From: Collinsella sp. AF02-46-1
Lineage (GTDB): Bacteria > Actinomycetota > Coriobacteriia > Coriobacteriales > Coriobacteriaceae
Direction of reading: 5' to 3'
DNA: 64,000 bases
Assembly: GCF_003465825.1 (NCBI RefSeq)
Contig: NZ_QSBV01000005.1
Span: 1 to 64,000, forward strand
Position numbers and translations under genes: made by a program. A model generated the notes under the pieces. That model saw only the letters and a program-made list of their open reading frames with translations. It was not told the origin of the DNA and did not search any database. Positions 52,464 to 62,200 of the stretch are shown one piece after another. How positions within the stretch are numbered: the stretch's first letter is position 1; each line of letters opens with the position of its first letter.

Positions 52464-53507
52464 ATGGGTTCCAATATCGATGCTTCTCTAGAGGAGACGC
52501 TCTCCTATATCGCGGGACAGCTTAAGACGCTGACTTCTATTGCTTCGCCTACGGGCTATACCCGTGCGGCGACTGATTATCTAATGGAAACGTTGCGCGA
52601 TATGGGCTTTGGCCCCGAGCGTTCCAATAAGGGCAACGTGCTGGTTGAGCTTGGCGGCGAGGGTGAGCCGCTGGTGTTGGCCAGCCATGTCGATACCCTG
52701 GGCGCCATGGTGCGCTCCATTAAGGACAATGGTCGCCTGCGTCCCACGACGCTTGGTGGGCACCAGTGGTCTACGGCCGATGGCGAGAACTGCACCGTTT
52801 ACACACGCGACGGCAATGTCTACACGGGCGTGGTCCTCAATACCGAGCCTTCAGCGCATGTGGCCGATGAGCCGGTCAAGGCCATCGAGAAGAACATGGA
52901 GATTCTGCTCGACGAGAACGTTGACAGCAAGGACGATGTGCTCGAGCTGGGTATTCAGACGGGCGACATCATCGCTATGGACCCGCGTACCACGGTGACG
53001 GAGAGCGGCTACATTAAGAGCCGCTTCCTGGATGACAAACTATCGGCGTCGATTCTGCTGGGTCTAGCCCGCGCCGTTGCTGACGGCGAGGTGATGCTCT
53101 CGCGCAAGGTGTCACTGCTCTTTACCGTGTACGAGGAGGTCGGCCACGGCGGCGCCTTCGTGCCGGCCGACACGCGCGAGATGATTAGCGTTGACATGGG
53201 CTGCGTGGGCGACGACCTGGGCTGCACCGAGCGCATGGTGTCGATCTGCGCCAAGGATTCAGGTGGCCCCTACAACTACGATCTGGTGACCACGCTGTCC
53301 AATATCGCGCGCGAGCTCGAGCTTGATTACGCCATCGACGTGTACCCGCATTACGGCTCGGACGTTGAGGCCACGCTCTCGGCCGGCTACGACATCCGTC
53401 ACGGCCTGATCGGCCCCGGTGTGTACGCGAGCCACAACTACGAGCGCAGCCACATGGACGGCGTGCGCAACACCTACGAGCTCGTCCGCGCCTACGTTCA
53501 GCGCTAG
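52464..53507 (+). CDS. M42-family metallopeptidase
   Basis: 347 residues, glutamyl aminopeptidase/endoglucanase-like (PepA/FrvX/YsdC) family, dizinc. The metal and catalytic motifs are ASHVDTLGAMV, the FLDDKLSASILL Asp, the Glu pair in YEEVGHGGAFV, DMGCVGDDL, and the final His in GVYASHNYERSH. Cleaves N-terminal residues from small peptides in the cytoplasm. ATG 52464 is preferred because GGAAGG lies 6 bp before; ATG 52458 abuts the ribosome site. Confidence 0.9.
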   Translation: MGSNIDASLEETLSYIAGQLKTLTSIASPTGYTRAATDYLMETLRDMGFGPERSNKGNVLVELGGEGEPLVLASHVDTLGAMVRSIKDNGRLRPTTLGGHQWSTADGENCTVYTRDGNVYTGVVLNTEPSAHVADEPVKAIEKNMEILLDENVDSKDDVLELGIQTGDIIAMDPRTTVTESGYIKSRFLDDKLSASILLGLARAVADGEVMLSRKVSLLFTVYEEVGHGGAFVPADTREMISVDMGCVGDDLGCTERMVSICAKDSGGPYNYDLVTTLSNIARELELDYAIDVYPHYGSDVEATLSAGYDIRHGLIGPGVYASHNYERSHMDGVRNTYELVRAYVQR

Positions 53508-53540
53508 GGGGACAGCTTGCGACTCGGCTAACCAATCGCT

Positions 53541-53566
53541 AAGGCCCGATTTCTCGGGCCTTTTTT
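53541..53566 (+). terminator. Terminator after the M42 peptidase gene
   Basis: AAGGCCCGA and TCGGGCCTT pair around TTTC, ending in TTTTTT. Confidence 0.85.
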
Positions 53567-53583
53567 CGCTTTAGGATGTTTAG

Positions 53584-53630
53584 TATTATGATGTATGTAA
53601 TCTATTAACTAAGCATGTAAATTACTTAAC
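53584..53630 (+). promoter_or_regulatory. -10 and tandem direct repeats before the HTH-HipA gene
   Basis: TATTAT at 53584-53589 is a possible -10. TATGTAATCTATTAAC (53594-53609) and CATGTAAATTACTTAAC (53614-53630) are direct repeats about 20 bp apart, two helical turns. This suits a dimer or tandem binding by the encoded helix-turn-helix protein. The region is AT-rich. Confidence 0.45.
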
Positions 53631-53645
53631 GAGGTGATGCGGCAT

Positions 53646-55019
53646 ATGAATACATCTGAGTACTTATCTATGGGTGATGCCGCCCGCCTGTTGGGCGTTA
53701 CGAAAGCCCGCATATCGCAACTTGCCGCATCGGGAACGCTCGCGTGCGATATCGTGGGCGGACGGAAGATGGTCGAGTACAATTCTGCGATCGCCTATCA
53801 AAAGGTCCGCAAACGAGGGCGCCGTCCTGCAGCCGATGTGGGACGCAAGTTCACGTTGATGTCGGCCGACCATGAGGTCGCGCATGTCTCATTTGATCCG
53901 ACGCGCGAGTTTCCCTTCGAAATCGCCGAGGTCCTCGATGCGCAGAGGATGCCGTTTGGCACGTGCTCGAGTTCTTCTCCTACGGTGAATAAACGGGAGC
54001 TCAACGTGTGGTGGAGCCATCGGTCGGTGCCCGATGTTCGCCCTGGGCTTATCTCACGCTACCGCGAGCTGGGGATTGTCAACGGCGTTGAGGTGCCGGT
54101 TCAGTGCCTGGGCCTCTCGCTTTCGGATTGCTATTGGCTGCGGCCGGCAGAATGCGACGGGCTCGAATGGCGAAACCTCAATTACTTCGAGAATGATTTT
54201 GAGCGATCAGCGCCCGAGGGGCGTTCGGGTTGGCTGGAGGGCATCGGTCTTAAAAATCCCGACAACACATCCGAGGGCGAGCTTCCTAAATCGTGGATGA
54301 TTCGCAACGGTGTTCGCGTCCTGGTCAAGGGGTGCGGCATGGACGACCAACGGCCCTTTAACGAGGCGGTTGCAACGGCTCTGCATCGTCGCTTGCTGTT
54401 GGAGGGCGAGTTTGTTCCTTACACGCTTGAGCGCATGTTCGATGGCCCCGTGTGCCTGTGCGACGACTTTCTTGACGGCCGCGAGGAATATGTTCCGGCT
54501 GTTTACGTTAAGGGCGCACTTGGTAGCCAGCGGGGAAACTCGACATACGATCGATACTGTTGCTACCTCGGCAAGCATGGTGTCGATGAGGCCGCTGTGA
54601 GAAGGTCTATGTCGCAGATGATTGTCTGCGATGCCCTTTTGGCCAACAGCGACCGCCATTGGCGAAACTTCGGCATCATCCGCAATGTCGACACCCTGGA
54701 GATAAGGCCTGCTCCGCTGTTCGATAGCGGCAACTGCCTGTGGTACAACGTACCAACTGCCGTGCTCGCAGCTGGGGAGTTTGGGTTTTCCGCTAAGCCG
54801 TTTGGGCCCGACCCTTCCGTCCAGCTGGCGCTTGCGGATTCGCTCGATTGGTTCGATTCATCGCGGCTCAACGGATTTGTTGATGAGGCAATCGAGATTC
54901 TTTCGCAGAGCGAATGGGCGACGGCGGAGGGTCGACTCGAGACCATTCGCCGCGGCCTCGAACGTCGCGTAATCGAGGTTAGTGCCGCTGTTGAGGTACT
55001 TCGACACGTGCGGCGATAA
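53646..55019 (+). CDS. HTH-HipA-like kinase fusion protein
   Basis: 457 residues. Residues ~1-50 are an excisionase/MerR-like helix-turn-helix (SMGDAARLLGVTKARISQLA). The rest resembles HipA-type Ser/Thr kinases: ALLANSDRHWRNFGII with D336 and N341 of the catalytic loop, then APLFDSGN with D360. Classical HipA comes with a separate HipB DNA-binding antitoxin; here a DNA-binding domain is on the same chain and no partner gene is adjacent. ATG 53646 with GAGGTG is preferred over GTG 53634 and ATG 53637. Toxin activity is not established. Confidence 0.78.
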   Translation: MNTSEYLSMGDAARLLGVTKARISQLAASGTLACDIVGGRKMVEYNSAIAYQKVRKRGRRPAADVGRKFTLMSADHEVAHVSFDPTREFPFEIAEVLDAQRMPFGTCSSSSPTVNKRELNVWWSHRSVPDVRPGLISRYRELGIVNGVEVPVQCLGLSLSDCYWLRPAECDGLEWRNLNYFENDFERSAPEGRSGWLEGIGLKNPDNTSEGELPKSWMIRNGVRVLVKGCGMDDQRPFNEAVATALHRRLLLEGEFVPYTLERMFDGPVCLCDDFLDGREEYVPAVYVKGALGSQRGNSTYDRYCCYLGKHGVDEAAVRRSMSQMIVCDALLANSDRHWRNFGIIRNVDTLEIRPAPLFDSGNCLWYNVPTAVLAAGEFGFSAKPFGPDPSVQLALADSLDWFDSSRLNGFVDEAIEILSQSEWATAEGRLETIRRGLERRVIEVSAAVEVLRHVRR

Positions 55020-55027
55020 TCCCGCGG

Positions 55028-56128
55028 CTACCTGATGGCTGCCGTAACGGTGCCGCCGCCCAAGACGACGTCGCCGCGGTAGACGACGACGGCTTGGCCG
55101 GGGGCAATGGCTCGCTGCGGCTCGTCAAAGGTCAACAGCATTTGCCCGTCGGCGCCACGTGTAAGGGTCGCCGCCTGGTCTTTCTGACGGTAGCGGTACT
55201 TGGCGCCCACGCGAATGCCGCCGGCATCGAGCTCTGCCTCCATGCGGTCGGCGGGGGCGCTCCAGATCCAGTCGTTGGCCGTGAGGGCAGCGGCGGTCAG
55301 GTCCTCGGCCTCGCCCAGATGCACAATGTTGTTGGCGGCATCGACGCCCGTTACGTACACGGGATGCGCCATCGCGACGCCCAAGCCCTTGCGCTGGCCG
55401 ATGGTATAGCGCAGCGCGCCGTTATGGCGTCCGACCACGCTGCCGTCGCGCCACACAATATCGCCCGGCTCGGCGGCATGTCCGCAGCGGCGCTCGATAT
55501 AGCCCGCGTAGTCGCCGTCCGCGATAAAGCAGATATCCTCGCTCTCGGCCTTCTTGGCGTTTATGAAGCCCTGTTCGGCGGCAATGCGGCGCACGTCGCG
55601 CTCTTTGTCCAAGCCTGCCAGCGGAAAGATCGTGCGTGCCAGACGCTCTTGCGTGAGCGAATACAAAAAGTAACTCTGGTCCTTCTTAGGGTCCTCGCCG
55701 CGGTGCAGCTGCCAGGTGCCGTCGGATGCCTGGCTTGTTTTGGCGTAGTGACCTGTGGCGATGTAGTCGCAGCCCATATCGAGTGCCGCATCGAGCAACG
55801 CGCCAAACTTAATATGGCGGTTGCAGATGATGCATGGGTTGGGCGTCAACCCCTCCTGGTAGGCGGTCACGAAGCGCTCGATAACATTGCGGTCGAAGGT
55901 CTGCTGCAGGTCGAGCACATGGTGGGGTATCCCCAGGCGCTCGGCGACGGCCTTTGCATCGGCGATGTCGCGGTCGACCTTACTCATGCCCGTGATGGGG
56001 TCGGGCGCGGGACAGGTGAGGCGCATGGTGGCACCGACGCATTCGTAGCCTTGGCGCTTGAGCAGGTACGCGGTCACGCTGGAATCGACGCCGCCGCTCA
56101 TGGCGACGAGTACGCGCTTGTTGTGCAT
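55028..56128 (-). CDS. mnmA: tRNA-specific 2-thiouridylase MnmA
   Basis: 366 residues. Makes 2-thiouridine at tRNA wobble position 34 of Lys, Glu and Gln tRNAs. PP-loop SGGVDSSV (residues ~9-16), catalytic Cys in TPNPCIICNRHIKFG and a second Cys in SEDICFIADGDY. C-terminal beta-barrel domain complete. ATG 56128 (MHNKRVLVAMSGG) follows AAGGAGA; the frame opens far upstream across the cysK terminator and is rejected. It follows cysK on the same strand, which could supply sulfur through cysteine. Confidence 0.95.
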   Translation of the reverse strand: MHNKRVLVAMSGGVDSSVTAYLLKRQGYECVGATMRLTCPAPDPITGMSKVDRDIADAKAVAERLGIPHHVLDLQQTFDRNVIERFVTAYQEGLTPNPCIICNRHIKFGALLDAALDMGCDYIATGHYAKTSQASDGTWQLHRGEDPKKDQSYFLYSLTQERLARTIFPLAGLDKERDVRRIAAEQGFINAKKAESEDICFIADGDYAGYIERRCGHAAEPGDIVWRDGSVVGRHNGALRYTIGQRKGLGVAMAHPVYVTGVDAANNIVHLGEAEDLTAAALTANDWIWSAPADRMEAELDAGGIRVGAKYRYRQKDQAATLTRGADGQMLLTFDEPQRAIAPGQAVVVYRGDVVLGGGTVTAAIR

Positions 56129-56156
56129 GGGGAGGTTCTCCTTGGTGGCATGTGGC

Positions 56157-56196
56157 CAAAAAAGAAAAGCGGCGCGGGAGGCTGGTTCCGCGCCGC
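56157..56196 (-). terminator. Terminator of cysK (minus strand)
   Basis: On the minus strand GCGGCGCGG and CCGCGCCGC pair, followed by TTTTCTTTTTT. It separates cysK from mnmA. Confidence 0.85.
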
Positions 56197-56307
56197 AGAC
56201 ATTGTAGCAAGTTCGGACGACTCGTGGGGCGCCCTGATGGGATGGGCTCAGACTGCCGGGAGAGGGGAGACCGGTTCGTCCTGGGCTCAACCTATGGGCG
56301 ACGGGCC

Positions 56308-57246
56308 CTAGTCCTGGAACAGCGCCGTGGACAGGTAGCGCTCGCCGGTGTCGGCAAGCAGGGCCACGATGGTCTTGCCCTCGTTCTCGGGGCGCTTGGC
56401 CAGCTGCAGCGCGGCCCACACGGCGGCACCGGACGAAATGCCCACGAGCACGCCCTCCTTGTGGCCCACGGCGCGGCCGGTGGCAAAGGCGTCGTCGTTC
56501 TCGACGGGGATGATCTCGTCGTAGACCCGGGTGTCGAGGACGTCGGGCACAAAGCCGGCGCCGATACCCTGGATCTTGTGCGGGCCGGCCTGACCCTTGG
56601 AGAGCACCGGGGAGGTGGCGGGCTCGACGGCGACGACCTGAATCTCGGGGTTCTGCTCCTTGAGGAACTCGCCCACGCCGGTCACGGTACCGCCGGTGCC
56701 GACGCCGGCGACGAAGATGTCGACCTTGCCGTCGGTGTCATCCCAGATTTCGGGGCCGGTCGTGGCCTTGTGGATGGCGGGGTTGGCGGGGTTCACAAAC
56801 TGGCCGGCGATAATGCTGTTGGGGGTCTCCTTCTGCAGCTCCTCGGCCTTGGCGATGGCGCCCTTCATGCCCTTGGAGCCGTCGGTGAGCACGAGCTGTG
56901 CGCCATATGCCTGCATAAGCTTGCGGCGCTCGACGGACATGGTCTCGGGCATGGTGATGATCACCTTGTAGCCGCGGGCGGCCGCCACCGAGGCGATGCC
57001 GACGCCGGTGTTGCCGCTCGTGGGCTCGATGATGGTGTAGTCGCCGCCGCGCACGAGCTTGCCGGCCTTCTCGGCCTCGTCGATCATGTTCTTGGCGACG
57101 CGGTCTTTGACGGAGCCGGCGGGGTTGAAGTATTCCAGCTTGACGAGCACGCGGGCCTTGAGGTCCTCATCGGCCTCAAAGTGAGTGAGCTCCAGAAGCG
57201 GAGTGTGGCCGATAAGCTGATCAATGGACGTGTAAACATTGCTCAT
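56308..57246 (-). CDS. cysK: Cysteine synthase A
   Basis: 312 residues, PLP enzyme making cysteine from O-acetylserine and sulfide. The PLP Lys is in [29 protein letters not shown] binds the substrate, and [16 protein letters not shown] the PLP phosphate. [12 protein letters not shown] is also conserved. ATG follows GGAGG. Its promoter overlaps an inverted repeat, and a divergent Rrf2-type regulator gene starts 253 bp away, suggesting CymR/IscR-like control. Confidence 0.95.
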   Translation of the reverse strand: MSNVYTSIDQLIGHTPLLELTHFEADEDLKARVLVKLEYFNPAGSVKDRVAKNMIDEAEKAGKLVRGGDYTIIEPTSGNTGVGIASVAAARGYKVIITMPETMSVERRKLMQAYGAQLVLTDGSKGMKGAIAKAEELQKETPNSIIAGQFVNPANPAIHKATTGPEIWDDTDGKVDIFVAGVGTGGTVTGVGEFLKEQNPEIQVVAVEPATSPVLSKGQAGPHKIQGIGAGFVPDVLDTRVYDEIIPVENDDAFATGRAVGHKEGVLVGISSGAAVWAALQLAKRPENEGKTIVALLADTGERYLSTALFQD

Positions 57247-57353
57247 GGTGAACCTCCAAAGTGTTCAAATGACTGGATACCGTGTGGTTTTACGGCGTGG
57301 GTAGCAGCGAAACCCACAAACCTTATGGGTTGTTCGTTTTGCTGTTGGCAAGC

Positions 57354-57390
57354 ATAGTAGGCACTAAAGCCTAGTAATGCAATAGGAAAT
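57354..57390 (-). promoter_or_regulatory. cysK promoter with overlapping inverted repeat
   Basis: On the minus strand TTGCAT (plus 57377-57382) and TACTAT (plus 57354-57359) are exactly 17 bp apart. CCTA (57370) and TAGG (57383) flank the -35, forming an inverted site that the divergent Rrf2 protein could use. Nothing else is certain in the 253-bp intergenic region; TAGAAT at 57458 is a possible -10 for the regulator gene. Confidence 0.65.
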
Positions 57391-57499
57391 AGAAGATTAT
57401 TACGAGTCGATTAACCATCTTGACGGGAATAGGTATTTTCAAAACCAATTTTTCGGCTAGAATTTCTACGAATTAAAAGACCGAAAGGCAGCTATATAT

Positions 57500-57928
57500 A
57501 TGTTGGTTTCCACAAAGGGCAGATATGCCCTGCGCGTTATGGTCGACCTGGCCGAGCACCAGGCGGCAGGCCGCATTCCCCTCAAAGAGATTGCCGCGCG
57601 GCAGGGGATTTCGGAGAAATATCTGGAGAACATTTTGGCCACGCTCGTCCGCGCCAATATGCTCTCGGGCATGCGCGGCAAAGGCGGCGGCTATGTGCTC
57701 ACGCGCCCGCCCGAGCAGTACACGGTGGGTGAGATCTTGCGCCTGACCGAAGGCAGCCTGGCACCGGTCGCATGCCTGGACGGCGACTGCAAGGGCTGCT
57801 CGCGTTCGGACGAGTGCCCCACGCTCGACGTGTGGAAGAACCTGGACAAGCTCATTAACGACTACCTCGACGGCGTGACGCTCGATACGCTCGTCGCCCC
57901 CAACGAGGGCTACGACTACGTCATCTAG
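57500..57928 (+). CDS. Rrf2-family regulator (IscR/CymR-like)
   Basis: 142 residues. The N-terminal winged helix is STKGRYALRVMVDLAEHQ, then EIAARQGISEKYLENILATL as recognition helix, then the wing RGKGGGYVLTRPP. Cys residues 92, 97, 100 and 106 lie where IscR ligates its Fe-S cluster (92, 98, 104 in E. coli), so cluster binding is plausible. The divergent cysK gene argues for a CymR-like role in cysteine control. The two readings cannot be separated here. ATG is preceded by AAAGGCAG. Confidence 0.85.
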   Translation: MLVSTKGRYALRVMVDLAEHQAAGRIPLKEIAARQGISEKYLENILATLVRANMLSGMRGKGGGYVLTRPPEQYTVGEILRLTEGSLAPVACLDGDCKGCSRSDECPTLDVWKNLDKLINDYLDGVTLDTLVAPNEGYDYVI

Positions 57929-57997
57929 CCGCACCTGCCATTTGGGGACGGGGTAGAAATGGTCGATTTTCTTGCCCTCTGAGGCTTGGCAAATGAC

Positions 57998-58028
57998 AAG
58001 GCCGCCCATCGTTGCGATGGACGGCCTT
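57998..58028. terminator. Bidirectional terminator
   Basis: AAGGCCGCCCATC pairs with GATGGACGGCCTT around GTTGC. CGTTTT follows on the plus strand and GTCATTT on the minus. It lies between the convergent rrf2 and holin-like genes. Just before it, 57944-57960 carries a TTGGGGACGGGG word of the GTCCCC repeat class. Confidence 0.75.
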
Positions 58029-58065
58029 CGTTTTGGCGTGTTGTGGCGGTCCGTATCCGGTCGCT

Positions 58066-58431
58066 TTAGTTCCTGGCGATGCTGTCGAGAATGCTGCGCA
58101 TGATGGATACCAGGATGCTGCCCATAAAGGCCGATCCAAAGCCGGCAATGGAGATACCCGCGCCCAGCAGATTGACCGACAGGTAGCTGGCCAGCTCGAG
58201 CATAAAGCTGTTGACTACGAGCTGAAAAATACCAAGCGTGATAATAGTGAGCGGCAGCGAGATGACCGTCAGGAACGGCTTGACGAGCGAGTCGACGATG
58301 TTGAGGAACAGTCCCACGAAGGCAAAGCAGACCCAGGCGTCGGCCATGCCGAAGGGCTGAATGCCGGGGACGAGAAACGTTGCGATCGCGATGGCGATTG
58401 AGGTCAAAAGCCAGTTGAGCAAAAAGCGCAT
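58066..58431 (-). CDS. Phage_holin_4-like small membrane protein
   Basis: 121 residues with four hydrophobic segments: LLNWLLTSIAIAIATFLVP, WVCFAFVGLFLNIVDSLV, FLTVISLPLTIITLGIF and a C-terminal pair. The VKPFLTVISLPLTIITLGIF block is the signature of the holin-4 superfamily (PF04020), which is widespread on chromosomes and usually not phage-related. Function unknown. ATG 58431 follows AAAGGA at 9 bp; upstream in-frame sequence is not a credible start. Confidence 0.85.
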   Translation of the reverse strand: MRFLLNWLLTSIAIAIATFLVPGIQPFGMADAWVCFAFVGLFLNIVDSLVKPFLTVISLPLTIITLGIFQLVVNSFMLELASYLSVNLLGAGISIAGFGSAFMGSILVSIMRSILDSIARN

Positions 58432-58617
58432 GGTGGGAATCCTTTCTTGCGCATGGCGTGGTGAGGGGCGTGAGGGGCACATACCTTTGCAACTCGGATG
58501 GATGCGCGGGCTCGGCCCTGTTCGGCCGCCCATTGTCTCAGATATTCGTGGAGCTTGCGTGCGCATTCGGTTTCAAAACGGCGTTCGTCCTAGAAAATGT
58601 GCCGCTGGCAGAGAGTC

Positions 58618-58648
58618 TTGTCGCTTTAGTTTGGTGGTGTGCTAAACT
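58618..58648 (+). promoter_or_regulatory. Possible promoter of yerC
   Basis: TTGTCG (58618-58623) and TAAACT (58643-58648), the latter preceded by TGC (extended -10), 19 bp apart. The remaining 322 bp between the holin-like gene and yerC shows nothing else. Confidence 0.4.
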
Positions 58649-58753
58649 GCTACGGGCAAAAGCCACAGGCGTTGCCCTATTGCATAGAACGGGCGAACGA
58701 TGCCCGATGTCAGTATCAACTTCGATGCCTTTTGGCGGGTTTGGCGGTGATCG

Positions 58754-59053
58754 ATGAATATCGAGAACATGTTTGACAAGCCTGATGTCAAGCAGCTGGT
58801 CCACGCATTTAGCCTTTTGGACGACGAGAAGGATATCCAAGCGTTTTTGACCGATATCTGCACGCCGCGCGAGATTTGCGATCTATCGCAGCGTTTGCAG
58901 GTCGCGCGTTACCTGGACGAGGGCGAGCCCTATGTCGAGGTTCAGGCGCGTACCGGCGCTTCGTCCACCACGGTGAGCCGTGTGTCCAAGGCGCTCAACG
59001 GCGAGTACGGTGGCTACCGCAAGATCCTCATTAAGCTGGAGGATGGCGAGTAG
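58754..59053 (+). CDS. YerC/YecD-family TrpR-like protein
   Basis: 99 residues, all helical. FLTDICTPREICDLSQRLQVARYL and GASSTTVSRVSKALN give the TrpR-type helix-turn-helix of the YerC/YecD group. These are presumed DNA-binding regulators without a known ligand. The ATG has only a weak GGCGG upstream. It is followed by a terminator and then addAB. Confidence 0.88.
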   Translation: MNIENMFDKPDVKQLVHAFSLLDDEKDIQAFLTDICTPREICDLSQRLQVARYLDEGEPYVEVQARTGASSTTVSRVSKALNGEYGGYRKILIKLEDGE

Positions 59054-59086
59054 GCCGCGCCAAAAACGAATTGTGCAAAACCGCTC

Positions 59087-59104
59087 CTCCGGGGGCGGTT
59101 TTTT
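59087..59104 (+). terminator. Terminator after yerC
   Basis: The stem AACCGC with GCGGTT encloses TCCTCCGGGG; TTTT follows. The T-tract runs into the repeat at 59103. Confidence 0.8.
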
Positions 59105-59189
59105 GATCCCTTGGGGACGGAGGAAAACGGATCACCGGGTTAGACTGACCCCCTCGATGATCCGTTTTCCTCCGTCCTCAAGGGATCAA
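59103..59189. repeat. Large inverted repeat with GATCC/GGGGACGG arms
   Basis: 32-bp arms at 59103-59134 and 59158-59189 are complementary except for one base. Each runs from TTGATCCCTT through GGACGGAGGAAAACGGATCA. The 23-bp centre contains GGGTTAGACTGACCC. Single arms occur at 2333 and, in part, at 45180. Confidence 0.85.
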
Positions 59190-59272
59190 ATCTGTTGGCG
59201 TGGGGCAAATCTGTCCGCTCGGGCGGGTAGGATGGATGCATTGATTATTGCGAACGGTTTGAGTGGAGGACC

Positions 59273-62200
59273 ATGCCTGTTCGAATCTATACCACCAATG
59301 CCGGCACGGATTTGAGCGGTGCCGAGTCGGCGCTGCTTGCCGACCTTATTGCCCGCCGCGGGCGTGCCGTGTTGCTGGCACCTACGTTTGCCGAGCTCGA
59401 CCTGTGTCGTCATGATGCGGCGGAAGCCGGCGTTTCGCTGGGTATCGACTACAAGACGCCTACATCGTGGCTTCGCTCGCTTTGGGAGCTTTTGGGCGAC
59501 GGGCGCGGTTTCGTCGACAACCTGCAGCGCCAGATGCTGTTCTCGGACATGGTCACGCGTCTCGGCGATGCCGACCTGCAGCCGCTTTCGCGCAGCCAGG
59601 GCACGGTGCGCATGCTTGCGCGCATGGCCCGCGATGTGCTGCCTGGTGTGGCGGGGACGGGTGCCGAGCGATGCCGTGGCGACAATTGCCAGCCGGAGCC
59701 AAAAAGCGATGCCGAGGCTCGTGTGTTCGAGCTTTTGCGCACCTATGCGGGCGGTTTGGACCGTCGAGATATGGTCGAGCCCTGCGAGGCGGCTGACATT
59801 ATGGCCGGTGCCCTGGCCGATAGCCTGCCGGCGTGCACCCGCGCCGTATGCGTGCGCGGTATCACGTCGTTTACGCACGGTCTGCTCGAGCTGCTGTCTG
59901 CCGTGGCGAACAATGGGGGAGAAGTCGTCGTGTTGCTTGCCCGCGAGCAGTCGGCGATGCGCGAGGAGCTTGCCACGGCATTTGATGCCCGCGGTGTGCT
60001 GTTTGAGGTCGCGCCGCTGGGGGAGGACGCCGTCGCGTCTGATGCCGCTTGCGGGACCGCCGCTCAGCCTACCTTCATTGAGGTCGCCGGCCCCCATGCC
60101 CGTGCTCATGTCTATGCGGACGCCATCGAAAAGTTGGTGAAAGCGCACAAGGAGTCCAAGGCCGATAAAGCTACCGCAACGCCCGTCGACCCCGTGCGCG
60201 TGCTCGTCGTTTCTGCCCGGGCACCCCAGCTGTTCGGTGAGCTCGCCTCTCGTCTGGCGGCTCGTCATATCGCCGCCGAGACAAATGAGTTCACGGCGTT
60301 TTCCCAGTCCATTGCGGGCAGGCAGTTTGCGGCACTTGCCGGCCTGATCGAGCGCATGAAGGCCGCCGATGAGGGCATAGCGTCAAAGACCGAGTGGTGG
60401 CCCGCGCCGGAGCTTACCGACTGGATTTACAGTCCGCTTTCGGGTGCTGATGCCGCCAATGCTCGAACCTTCGATAAGAATATGCGTCTCTCGCGCAGCA
60501 AGACTACCGCGGGCGTTAAGAGCCTGCTGCAGAGCGTCCAAGGCCAGGTGAGGGGCGCACGCAAGGCGGCGAGTGACGAAAACTGGTTTAAGAACGTGCC
60601 GTGTGTGGTCTCGGACGTGTTCCAGGCGCTGTGGCGTGACAAGCCCGTGACGGCGCTCAAGGCCATGCTTGCCGTTGCCGAGGCGTTGCCCGATCGCTCG
60701 CTGGGCAGCTTGGATGGCCAAGCCCGTCGCCAGGCGGAGGTGGCCCTGCTGCGCCATGTCATCGACATCCTTATGAACGGCGCCCGCGCGCTCGACGTGT
60801 CGCAGGCCGCGACCGTGCCCGTGCTCGATGGCGTTCGCACCAAGGTGGACAAGCGTAGCACCGCCTACGATTACGAGACCTACGAGGTTGACCGCGCGCC
60901 GCGTGCTCAGGTTCGTTTTGCTTCGCTTGCCGATGCGGCGGCCCTGCGCCCCGGCACCTACGATGCCGTGCTGTTTGCCGATGTCGATCTGGACAGCTAT
61001 CCGCTCTCACATGAGGAGGGTCCGCTGGCCACGCTGACGGCGAGCCTTGGTCGCGAGGGCGTGACGCTTGAGCCCGCGGCCTTGCTGCGCGTGCGCTTTG
61101 GCCACGCGATGCAGGCGGCACGCGGCCCGGTTGCGCTTGCGCGCGTGACGCACGATCGCCAGGCGCGTGAGTGCTATCCGGCTGCCGCGTGGACCGAGTT
61201 GCGGGCGCATGCCGAGGCCGCTGAAGCTGCTAAGGCCGCAGACGCCGACAAGGCAGCTGACGACGCTAAGGCCACTGACGACGACAAGGCAGCTGACGAC
61301 GCTAAGGCCACTGACGACGACAAGGCCGCAGGCGCCGACAAGGCGAATTGCGTGGGCGAGGGCGATATCGTAAGGGACTTCGATCCCGCAGCAGGCGAAG
61401 GTCTCAAGCGCGAGCGCGTGACCTGTGAAGCCCCTCAGCATCTGAGCGCCGAGGCCGTTCCATATCTGGTCCTGCGCCGTCGCGATGGCGAGGGCGAGGG
61501 CGCGCCGCTCGTGCCGCGTCTGACGTCCGCCTCGCAGATCGAGGCTTATTCCACCTGCCCGCTGTGCTGGTTTGTCTCATATCGCGTCAAGCCCCAGTCT
61601 ATCGACGCGGATTTTGGCAACATGGAGAAGGGCAACTTCGTCCACGACGTGCTGGAACATCTGCATGCCCGTCTGCCCCAAGAGGGCATGGAGCGCGTGA
61701 CGCCCGAGAACCTGCCGCGCGCACAGGAGCTGCTGCGCGAGGTCTTTGACGAGACCTTGGCCGAGCACGCCGGCAAGCGCGGTACCGAGGGCCCGCTGGT
61801 GCCGCTCTCTCCAGTGGAGGAGCGCCAAGTGGCCGAGATCTTGCCGCAGCTGGACGGCGTGCTTGCCTACGAGTCCGAGGCGCTTGCCCCCTTTGCCCCG
61901 CGCTACCTTGAGTTCGCCTTTAATGAGCTTAAGGTCGAGTATGCCGGTTGGCCGCTCGGTGGGCGCATCGACCGCGTGGATGTGGATGCCGAGAATCGCG
62001 CCGTGGTAATCGACTACAAGCATCGTTCGGGTGTCGAGGAGTTTAAGCTCGCCGATCCTACGGTGCGCGACGAGGAGTCGGGCGAGGCCCCCATCGACGA
62101 CCCGCGCTGGCTGCCGCCCCATACCCAGACATTCATCTACGCCCAGGCCATGCGTCGGGCGCTGGGCCTAGATACCCGTGCTGCGCTCTATTTTTCGACC

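Noticed and set aside
57247..57499. T-box or SAM riboswitch upstream of cysK
   Set aside because: No T-box motif (TGGNACC-like) or S-box core was found on the minus strand, and the leader from the predicted start is only about 105 nt.
58066..58431. Prophage remnant because of the holin-like protein and the recombinase
   Set aside because: No other phage genes occur near either gene, and this holin-4 family is common on chromosomes.
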